From the NCBI GenBank assembly GCA_034666465.1, contig JAXDLT010000237.1:1-13063 (forward strand): DNA of 13,063 nt, in the 5' to 3' direction. The notes under the pieces were generated by a model. That model was not told the DNA's origin. It searched no databases and was given only the letters and a program-made list of their open reading frames with translations. Source of the stretch: CF-96 sp028287605. Lineage in GTDB: Bacteria; Chloroflexota; Dormibacteria; Aeolococcales; Aeolococcaceae. Positions within the stretch are counted from its first letter, which is position 1; each line of letters starts with the position of its first letter. This document shows, piece after piece, positions 7,537 to 13,063 of this stretch. Made by a program: the position numbers and the translations under genes.

Positions 7537-8232
7537 CTACCCCAGGAGACGCTCATGGGTGGTGAAAGGCACTGGTGCCTCCCGCACAACACGTGCCGGG
7601 TTACCGACAACGGTGGCGCCGTCGGGCACATCCGAGAGCACGACCGCGCCGGCCCCGACCGTCGCCCAGGCACCGATTCGAATTCGCGGGAGCAGAGTCG
7701 CGTTCGCCCCGATGAATACGCCATCACCGATCTCCACGCTGCCCGACACGCAGACACCGTGAGCGATGAAGACCGAGTTTCCAATGCGCGCCTCATGCGC
7801 GATGATGCTGCCCACGTGGAAGCTCACGTTGTCCCCGATCGTCGCAGCGGCCTGGACCATGACGCCAGCTTGCAGGTAGTTTCCCGTCCCGATGGTCACA
7901 CCCGTCAAGTCGATCTGGGAGTGGATCAGATTGGCGAATCTGCATCCCCGGCTCGCCATCTCGTGAGTGGTCAGGTATCGCGTCCGGGTGTCCCTGGTGA
8001 TGAGATTGACATAGCGCACATCCGGAGCGTTCATGGCGTCGACGGACGCGATGCCTCCAACCACCGGCAGCCCGCAGAATTCCGTGCCCCACTTCGCGCT
8101 GTCATTATCGATGAAAGCATGCGGAACCAGGCACTGATGGTCTCTCGCGTCAATCAGCATCCGCTGCGTCTCGGGGTTGGCGGCCCCCAGGAGAACCAAC
8201 CTGTACTTCATCGCACTCACTTCCGGGGACAC
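7537..8232 (-). CDS. NeuD/PglD-family sugar acyltransferase (left-handed beta-helix)
   Basis: A 231-residue acyltransferase, probably acetyl-CoA dependent, acting on a nucleotide-activated (amino) sugar. The N-terminal part is the small PglD_N-like nucleotide-sugar-binding domain (YRLVLLGAANPE, near 10-20), with a degenerate form of the usual glycine loop. From about residue 105 hexapeptide repeats form a left-handed beta-helix, e.g. VTIGTG, ATIGDN, ARIGNS, VEIGDG and IRIGAW. H146 in IIAHEARIG lines up with the catalytic-base His of PglD. The end has the typical DVPDGATVVGNPARVV. GTG 8232 has GAGG 7 bases upstream; ATG 8211 (residue 8, directly before KYRLVLLG) is the alternative and fits the family N-terminus well. 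It lies 25 bases downstream of the epimerase. Pairing with an aminotransferase gene in the operon suggests N-acylation of a 4-amino sugar; O-acetylation cannot be excluded. Confidence 0.9.
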   Translation of the reverse strand: MSPEVSAMKYRLVLLGAANPETQRMLIDARDHQCLVPHAFIDNDSAKWGTEFCGLPVVGGIASVDAMNAPDVRYVNLITRDTRTRYLTTHEMASRGCRFANLIHSQIDLTGVTIGTGNYLQAGVMVQAAATIGDNVSFHVGSIIAHEARIGNSVFIAHGVCVSGSVEIGDGVFIGANATLLPRIRIGAWATVGAGAVVLSDVPDGATVVGNPARVVREAPVPFTTHERLLG

Positions 8233-8257
8233 AGGCCCGCCTCAGGGGCGCAGAGCA

Positions 8258-8809
8258 TCACAGGTGTCTGGCCGGGGCGAGTTCGCGGAGAGGTGGCCAG
8301 GTGCGATCACGAGCCGAGATGATCACGGGTTGAATGGGCCAGGGGATGGCCAGATCGGCGTCATTCCACCGTACTCCCCTGACAGCGCCCTCGACATACG
8401 CCATGGAGATGGAGTACGTGAGCTCCGACCCATCTGCCAGTGTGACGAAGCCGTGGGCACAGCCGGTCGGGACATAGACGCTGCGCCTGTTGTCCTGGTC
8501 GAGTTCCACGGCGACCCACCGCGCGTACGTGCTCGATTCGGGCCGCGCGTCGAGCACGACGTCGAACACGCGGCCGCGGACGCACCGGATCAGCTTGACC
8601 TCCTCGTGCGGCGGTGCCTGGAAGTGCAGGCCGCGCAGGGTGCCCGCCTGCCTGTTGTACGACACGCTGCAGTGGACGAAGGTCGTGTGCAGACCCCTAC
8701 GCTCGAAGTCGGCTGCGTCGAAGGTGCGTGCGAACAGACCCCGGTCGTCGTCCTGCGGCTCCACGTCGATGATCACGCACCCGTCGACCGCCGTGTCGTG
8801 AAAGATCAC
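8258..8809 (-). CDS. RmlC-type cupin nucleotide-sugar 3,5-epimerase
   Basis: A 183-residue member of the dTDP-4-dehydrorhamnose 3,5-epimerase family, the normal length for RmlC. It would epimerise C3 and/or C5 of a nucleotide-linked 4-keto-6-deoxysugar. The cupin core has TLRGLHFQ with catalytic-type H62, VKLIRCVRG with K72, YVPTGCAHGF, Y132 and Y138, RGVRWND, and D168 near the end; all usual active-site positions are occupied. The neighbours rfbF, rfbG and the C-methyltransferase make a CDP-linked, possibly C-methylated substrate more likely than the dTDP-rhamnose intermediate; no rmlA, rmlB or rmlD is present here. The start GTG 8809 forms a GTGA overlap with the methyltransferase stop, and GGAGG lies 10 bases upstream. 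The frame is open further upstream to 9046, but that overlaps the methyltransferase and shows no homology. Confidence 0.93.
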   Translation of the reverse strand: MIFHDTAVDGCVIIDVEPQDDDRGLFARTFDAADFERRGLHTTFVHCSVSYNRQAGTLRGLHFQAPPHEEVKLIRCVRGRVFDVVLDARPESSTYARWVAVELDQDNRRSVYVPTGCAHGFVTLADGSELTYSISMAYVEGAVRGVRWNDADLAIPWPIQPVIISARDRTWPPLRELAPARHL

Positions 8810-10032
8810 GTGATCTCGACCTCCGGCACTGGGATCACGAACCGCCCCCCCCACTGGCGAATATGCGCCATGTCCGCGATGATCTCGTCCCGCAGATTCC
8901 ACGCCAGGATCAGCAGATACGGTGGACGGTTCTCGGTCACAGTCCCCGGAGACCGTACCGGTATGTGCGATCCAGGGAGCAGATGTCCCTGTTTGTGTGG
9001 GCTGCAGTCGACGACATAGGGGATGTCGGTCGCGGTCAGACCGCAATAATTCAGCAGCGTGTTGCCCTTGGCCGCGGCACCATAGGCCGCGACGGTCTGA
9101 GCCCGACCGCGTGCGTCCGAAAGGAAGTCCAGGAGGGACTGGCGGCAGCGCTCCACCCGCGAGGTGAAGCCGTCATACGGGGCGGCACCATCGAGGCCGC
9201 TGCGCGACTCCTCGGCCCGGAGTTCCAGGAGCTGCCGCGAGGCGGGGCGTCCCTGACCCACGTGCGTGGCCCACAGACGCAGGCTTCCCCCGTGCGTAGC
9301 CAGCTTTTCGACATGGAACACAGACAGGCCGTGAGCGGCAAGCGCGCGCTCCGCGGAGAGCAGGGAGAAGTACGAGTAGTGCTCATGATAGATGGTATCG
9401 AACTGCACTCTTTCGATGAGCCGCAACAGGTGGGGAAACTCGATGACCAGGGTGCCCTCTGGCTTGAGCGCCAGCGCCAACCCCGCGACGAAGTCGTGCA
9501 GGTCAGGGACGTGCGCGAGCACATTGTTGGCGACGACGAGGTCGGCGGAAACGCCGGCATCCCGCAGTCGCAGCGCCATCTCTGCTCCGAAGAACGCAAC
9601 CTCGGTCCTGAGGCCCGCGGCGACCGCGACGGCGGCGACGTTCGCCGCCGGCTCGACGCCCAGAACCCGGATGCCCGCGGAGGCGAAGTGACGGAGCAGG
9701 TATCCGTCGTTGCTGGCCACCTCGAGGACCAGGCTGTCGGCGCTGAGCCCGAGCTGTTGGATGGCCTGTGCAGCGAACCGGCGTGCATGCTCGGACCAAC
9801 TCGAGGAGACGGAGGAGAAGTACGCGTACTCCGAGAAGATGACGCCCGGGTCGACGACCGGCTCGACCTGCACCAGCCAGCATGCCTCGCAGACGCGTGC
9901 GTGCAGCGGGTAGCGCCGCTCGGAACGTGCATCCTCCGCGGAGGCGAGGTACGCGTTGGCCAGCGGCATGTCGCCGAGATCCACCAGGGTTCGTTCGAGC
10001 GCGGCGTGGCAGAGGCGACACACCAGGCTCAT
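8806..10032 (-). CDS. TcaB9/NovU-type sugar C-methyltransferase
   Basis: A 408-residue SAM-dependent C-methyltransferase of the three-domain family (Methyltransf_13, central Rossmann domain, Methyltransf_14) that adds a methyl to a carbon, typically C3, of a 4-keto-6-deoxysugar nucleotide. The zinc-binding N-terminus is CRLC (C5, C8) with CEAC (C48, C51). The SAM-binding loop is LEVASNDGYLL (103-113). NNVLAHVPDLHDF follows at 169-181. The active-site segment YHEHYSYFS at 215-223 matches the Tyr-x-Glu-His pattern of TcaB9. The C-terminal domain includes VAAYGAAAKGNTLLNY, RPPYLLILAWN and NLRDEI. The start ATG 10032 overlaps the rfbG stop as ATGA, with GAGG 10 bases upstream, and the stop overlaps the epimerase GTG. 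The frame is open upstream to 10410 but that overlaps rfbG. A decayed 3' copy lies at 7262-7360. The substrate is inferred to be CDP-4-keto-6-deoxyglucose from context. Confidence 0.94.
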   Translation of the reverse strand: MSLVCRLCHAALERTLVDLGDMPLANAYLASAEDARSERRYPLHARVCEACWLVQVEPVVDPGVIFSEYAYFSSVSSSWSEHARRFAAQAIQQLGLSADSLVLEVASNDGYLLRHFASAGIRVLGVEPAANVAAVAVAAGLRTEVAFFGAEMALRLRDAGVSADLVVANNVLAHVPDLHDFVAGLALALKPEGTLVIEFPHLLRLIERVQFDTIYHEHYSYFSLLSAERALAAHGLSVFHVEKLATHGGSLRLWATHVGQGRPASRQLLELRAEESRSGLDGAAPYDGFTSRVERCRQSLLDFLSDARGRAQTVAAYGAAAKGNTLLNYCGLTATDIPYVVDCSPHKQGHLLPGSHIPVRSPGTVTENRPPYLLILAWNLRDEIIADMAHIRQWGGRFVIPVPEVEIT

Positions 10033-11075
10033 GCTGAGCGAGCCTCGTATTCGGTCAGCTGGGCCGTGGCAAGCTCGCGGAGGTTGCCGCCGTCGCGCGC
10101 GGCGCGCCACCAGTCGATGGTCCACGTGACCGCCTCGTCGAGCCGGAGCCGAGGTCGCCAGTCGAGCAGCTGCCCGGCGAGCGCCGAGTCCAGTGTCAGC
10201 CTGGACGTCTCCGGCGGGTGTGAGCCCGGGTCGCACACCCAGGACCCCATTCCCCAGAGCCGCAGCACGGTGTCGACGACCTCGCCGACGGGGCGGCAGT
10301 CGTCGGGGTGGGGCCCGAAGTTGACGGCGGGCGGGCACGTGGTCGTCGTGGTTGCGAGTCGCTCCGCCAACGCGAGATAGCCGGCCAGCGGCTCCAGCAC
10401 GAACTGCCACGGGCGCGTCGAGACCGGATGGCGCAGGCGGACCGCCTGGTCATGACCAAGGGCGCGCCACACGTCGGGAAGCAGCCGGTCTTCGGCGATG
10501 TCACCGCCGCCGATCACGTTGCCGGCACGTGCGGTGGCGACCCGTGTACGCGGATGTCCGTGGCGCCACGAGGCGACCACGTGCTCGGCGCTCGCCTTCG
10601 ACGCGCTGTACGGGTCTGCGCCCCCGAGCGGGCACCCCTCCGAGAAGGGCGGCAGGCCGTCGCCGCTCATGTACACCTTGTCGCTGGTCACCACGACGAC
10701 GGCCGCAGGAGTGCGCGACCGGGCGATCGCCTCCAGCAGGTTCGACGTCCCGACCACATTGATCGCATAGGTGGCACCCGGGTCGGCCCACGCCCGCCGC
10801 ACCAGCGCCTGGGCCCCCAGGTGGAACACGACGTCCGCGTCGGCCTCCTGGACCACGCGCCCGACCGCCTCCGCGTCTCTGAGGTCGACGTGGTGTCCGC
10901 CCAGCGCCGGCCAGGGGCCCATGGATGCAAAGGCTCCATCGGCGCTCTCCGGAGGGAGTGCCAGCCCGACGACGTCGGCGCCCAGCCGCTCCAGCCACAG
11001 TGCCAGCCACGCGCCCTTGAAACCGGTGAAGCCGGTGAGCAGCACGCGACGGCCGCCCCAGAATGCCCGGTTCAC
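10029..11075 (-). CDS. rfbG: CDP-glucose 4,6-dehydratase
   Basis: A 348-residue extended short-chain dehydrogenase converting CDP-D-glucose to CDP-4-keto-6-deoxy-D-glucose with bound NAD. From the chosen start it opens with NRAFWGGRRVLLTGFTGFKG, the diagnostic RfbG N-terminus and NAD-binding glycine motif. HLGAQALVRRAW is typical of this dehydratase. The catalytic TSDK is at about 130-133 (Ser where many members have Thr), and the YxxxK pair is Y156/K160 in YSASK. GNVIGGGD and RPWQFVLEPLAGYL are further family blocks. GTG 11075 is chosen because it overlaps the rfbF stop as GTGA and has GGAGGG just upstream; the frame extends to 11108 but that would overlap rfbF by 37 bases without homology. 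Its ATGA overlap with the C-methyltransferase supports a single pathway. Confidence 0.96.
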   Translation of the reverse strand: MNRAFWGGRRVLLTGFTGFKGAWLALWLERLGADVVGLALPPESADGAFASMGPWPALGGHHVDLRDAEAVGRVVQEADADVVFHLGAQALVRRAWADPGATYAINVVGTSNLLEAIARSRTPAAVVVVTSDKVYMSGDGLPPFSEGCPLGGADPYSASKASAEHVVASWRHGHPRTRVATARAGNVIGGGDIAEDRLLPDVWRALGHDQAVRLRHPVSTRPWQFVLEPLAGYLALAERLATTTTTCPPAVNFGPHPDDCRPVGEVVDTVLRLWGMGSWVCDPGSHPPETSRLTLDSALAGQLLDWRPRLRLDEAVTWTIDWWRAARDGGNLRELATAQLTEYEARSA

Positions 11076-11842
11076 CAGACCCTCCAGGGCGCCTCGTCCC
11101 GCCGCCACATGGCGTCGAGAAGCTCCTTCTCGCGAAGGGTGTCCATCGGCTGCCAGAACCCCTCGTGCCGCCAGGCGCGCATCTGGCCCATCGCCACCAG
11201 CCGCTCGAGAACGACCGTCTCGAGCGGCGTGTCGTCGCCGTCGATGACGGACAGCGCGTCGGGCGACATGACGAAGAAGCCTCCGTTGATCAGCCCCTCG
11301 GATGCCTGGTGCTTCTCGGCGAAGGCCACAACGCGGTCACCGTCCACCACCGAGCTGCCGAACCGTGCGGGCGGACGCACCACCGTCATCGTGGCCAGCC
11401 GGCCATGGGCGCGGTGGAAGGCCAGCTCCGCGGTGAGGTCGACATCAGCGACCCCGTCGCCGTAGGTGAGGAAGAAGGGCTCGCTGACGTCCAGGTATCG
11501 AGCCACCCGCCGGACACGCCCACCTGTCAGTGTGGCCTCTCCGGTGTCGACCAGGGTGACCCGCCACGGCTCGCTGCGGCTGTCGTGAAAGGCGACGGTG
11601 TTATCGCACAGGTCGACGGTGACGTCCGAGTTGTGCAGGAAGTAATTGGCGAAGTACTCCTTGACCATGTAGCCCCGATAACCGAGGCAGACGATGACCT
11701 CGTGCACCCCGTGATGGCTGTAGTGCTTCATGATGTGCCAGAGGATCGGACGCTGGCCGATCTCGATCAGCGGCTTCGGCCGCAGATGGGACTCCTCGTC
11801 GATCCGCGTCCCCCTGCCTCCGGCAAGGATCACGCACTTCAC
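11072..11842 (-). CDS. rfbF: Glucose-1-phosphate cytidylyltransferase
   Basis: A 256-residue nucleotidyltransferase making CDP-glucose and pyrophosphate from CTP and glucose 1-phosphate, the first step of CDP-deoxysugar synthesis. The match to the family is nearly end to end: VILAGGRGTRIDEESHLRPK at the N-terminus (GGxGTR at 8-13), IEIGQRPILWHIMKHYSHHG, EYFANYFLHNSDVT, YGDGVADV at 127-134 with the metal-binding-type D129, GLINGGFFV, and WQPMDTLREKE near 230-240 with D234. The length is the family norm. The start is GTG 11842 with GAGGA 9 bases upstream (11852-11856). It sits 40 bases downstream of the aminotransferase locus and overlaps rfbG by 4 bases. CDP rather than dTDP specificity is recognised from the RfbF-specific EES-HLRPKP and YFANYFLH blocks. 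Confidence 0.97.
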   Translation of the reverse strand: MKCVILAGGRGTRIDEESHLRPKPLIEIGQRPILWHIMKHYSHHGVHEVIVCLGYRGYMVKEYFANYFLHNSDVTVDLCDNTVAFHDSRSEPWRVTLVDTGEATLTGGRVRRVARYLDVSEPFFLTYGDGVADVDLTAELAFHRAHGRLATMTVVRPPARFGSSVVDGDRVVAFAEKHQASEGLINGGFFVMSPDALSVIDGDDTPLETVVLERLVAMGQMRAWRHEGFWQPMDTLREKELLDAMWRRDEAPWRVW

Positions 11843-11851
11843 GGCGCGATG

Positions 11852-11856
11852 TCCTC
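11852..11856 (-). promoter_or_regulatory. Shine-Dalgarno of rfbF
   Basis: GAGGA on the - strand, 9 bases before the GTG at 11842. It lies in the 40-base gap after the aminotransferase, so rfbF can be translated independently of the broken gene upstream. No promoter is recognisable in the gap. Confidence 0.55.
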
Positions 11857-11882
11857 GACCGGGTGCGACCGTTTGTCCCGCA

Positions 11883-13007
11883 TCAGCCTGCCCCGTCGAT
11901 CATGGCAACGAGGGCGGAGGAGACGCGGGCGACGTCGCTCTCCTCGAGGATCAGCGCCGACGGGAGATTGACACCTCGTGGGCTCAGCCAGTAGGAGACC
12001 TCATTTCGTTCGCGGGCCGCGGCGGCCTCGAGACGGCCTTCGAATGGCGGCAGCGAGCTGAGCGGGTGGAAGAAGGGCCGGGAGCCGATGCTCTGCTCCG
12101 CCAACCGTCGACGCATCCCAGCGCCGCTGATCCCCGGTGTGCGGTCGGTCACAGCCGTCACCATCCAGTTCGAGTTGTGGACGTGCTCGGGTTATGAGTT
12201 CAGCTTCACGCCCTCCACGTCGCTCAGCCGTCTCTCGTACCAGCTGAAGATCTGCCGCTTTCGCGCCACCAGCTCGTCGATTCGCTCCAGCTGCGCAAGG
12301 CCGAGCGCTGCCTGCATCGAGCTCATCTTGTACTTGAAACCGATCTCATCATTGAAGAAGTCGGTATTCCCCGGCTGCCGCCCGTGATCACGGAGCTTGG
12401 CCATGCGAGCGTGCAGGGCGTCGTCGTCCGTGACCACCATGCCACCCTCTCCGGTGGTCAACGTCTTGGAGCCGTGGAAGCTGAAGACGGACGCGCGCCC
12501 GAAGCTGCCGGCGGGCCGGGCTCGCCACGTGGAGCCGATCGCCTCCGCCGCGTCCTCGATGAGAGCGACCCCGTGGAGTCCCGCCAACTCGGTGAGCGCA
12601 TCCATGTCGGGCATGCTGCCGTACAGGTCCACGGCGATGATCGCACGTGTACGCTCGGTCATACACGCCGCGACCGTATCTGCGCGCAGGCACCACGTGT
12701 TCTGGTCCACGTCCGCGAAGACAGGCGTGGCGCCGACGTACTCGACCGGTGCAACCGAGGCGATCCAGGTGATGTCGGGAACGATGACCTCGTCACCGGG
12801 CCCGATGCCGAGTGACGCGAGCACCAGGTGGATCGCCGCAGTGCACGACGGCAGGGAGAGCGCATGCCGTCGCGCCGTATGTGCGGCAAATGCGGTCTCG
12901 AACTGCTCGTTGAACTGGTTCGCTCCGGCGTACCACCCGGTCTCGGCGGCACGGCGGACGTACTCGACCTCGCGGGCGGTGATCCAGGGGCCGGCCACCG
13001 GCATCAT
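11883..13007 (-). pseudogene. DegT/DnrJ/EryC1 sugar aminotransferase, split by an in-frame TAA
   Basis: A PLP-dependent nucleotide-sugar aminotransferase gene spanning 374 sense positions, the normal family length, but interrupted by TAA at codon 272. The N-terminal part (271 aa) has WYAGANQFNEQFE, PSCTAAIHL, GDEVIVPDITWIAS, VDLYGSMPDMD, EDAAEAIGS with the PLP-nitrogen-binding-type D152, and SFHGSKTLTTGEGGM with the Schiff-base K181. A Lys there indicates an aminotransferase, not a ColD/RfbH-type dehydrase. After the TAA the same frame continues as PEHVHNSNWMVTAVTDRTP, SIGSRPFFHPLS and RGVNLPSALILEESDV, the usual C-terminal domain. The expected role is transamination of a 4-keto-6-deoxysugar nucleotide. 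The start ATG 13007 (or ATG 13004) overlaps an upstream stop as ATGA. The first fragment lacks about 100 residues and is probably inactive unless the stop is read through or is a sequence error. Confidence 0.85.
12192..12194 (-). other. In-frame TAA interrupting the aminotransferase gene
   Basis: On the - strand the codons read CTG AAC TCA TAA CCC GAG CAC. There is no frame change across the stop, and family-like sequence continues directly afterwards. A single-base change from CAA (Gln) or GAA (Glu) would explain it. The next ATG (12164) has no Shine-Dalgarno, so efficient reinitiation looks unlikely. Confidence 0.85.
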
Positions 13008-13063
13008 GGCTGCCCACCGTCCCCATCGGCCACGCAGCGCAGGTAACCGCTGGGCGCGACCGT
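13004..13063 (-). CDS. 3' end of an unidentified upstream gene (cut by window edge)
   Basis: On the - strand the frame entering from the right edge is open for 19 codons, ending APSGYLRCVADGDGGQP and TGA at 13004-13006. The stop overlaps the aminotransferase ATG (13007) as ATGA, the same junction type seen between most genes here, which is the main reason to call it coding. Too little is visible to assign a family. It implies that the - strand operon continues beyond the window, where missing pathway steps could lie. Confidence 0.45.
   Translation of the reverse strand, partial: TVAPSGYLRCVADGDGGQP

Noticed and set aside
8258..8809. Assignment as rfbC of a dTDP-rhamnose pathway.
   Set aside because: The fold and active-site residues fit, but rmlA, rmlB and rmlD are absent and the coupled neighbours make CDP sugars, so a rhamnose role is not supported here.
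8804..8815. A perfect 12-base palindrome, GATCACGTGATC, at the methyltransferase/epimerase junction, resembling an operator.
   Set aside because: It lies wholly in coding sequence at a stop-start overlap inside an operon, with no promoter elements around it; chance plus codon constraint is enough.
8863..10380. A 505-codon + strand open frame antisense to the C-methyltransferase and the 3' part of rfbG.
   Set aside because: It spans two well-recognised genes in antisense and has no recognisable domain; it is a GC-rich shadow. The same holds for + strand frames at 7555-8322, 8177-9019, 10308-11465 and 11063-11971.
11883..12164. The C-terminal aminotransferase fragment as an independent 93-residue gene.
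   Set aside because: It is in the same frame as the N-terminal part, begins in the middle of a conserved NSNWM segment, and its ATG has no Shine-Dalgarno; it is better read as the broken end of one gene.

Overview
The window is high-GC DNA with densely packed genes, several GTG starts and repeated 4-base ATGA/GTGA stop-start overlaps. This fits an actinobacterium (inferred from style only; no taxonomic marker gene is present). It is a cell-surface polysaccharide (O-antigen-like or wall glycan) biosynthesis locus, cut at both edges.

Left part, + strand (1-5387): a 5'-truncated GT4 glycosyltransferase, then two tandem paralogous two-domain glycosyltransferases (GT2 domain plus GT-B/GT4-like domain, about 718 and 720 aa). 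The three are chained by GTGA overlaps. The last one runs about 49 bases into the 3' end of the convergent right-hand operon.

Right part, - strand (13063 down to 5339), in transcription order: the last 19 codons of an unknown gene; a DegT/DnrJ/EryC1 aminotransferase broken by a single in-frame TAA; rfbF (glucose-1-phosphate cytidylyltransferase); rfbG (CDP-glucose 4,6-dehydratase); a TcaB9/NovU-type sugar C-methyltransferase; an RmlC-type cupin epimerase; a NeuD/PglD-type left-handed beta-helix acyltransferase; a short gap holding a degenerate 3' remnant of a second C-methyltransferase gene; a GT2 glycosyltransferase; and a zinc-ribbon-bearing SAM methyltransferase.

Together rfbF, rfbG, the C-methyltransferase and the epimerase would make a CDP-activated, C-methyl-branched 6-deoxyhexose. 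The aminotransferase and acyltransferase suggest that, at least ancestrally, the sugar was also aminated and N-acylated. The glycosyltransferases would build it into a repeat unit. The most notable observations are the aminotransferase nonsense codon, the C-methyltransferase remnant (about 77% nucleotide identity to the intact copy by hand alignment), and the possible unusual CDP-linked branched (amino) sugar. No RNA genes, CRISPR arrays, insertion sequences or convincing terminators were seen.
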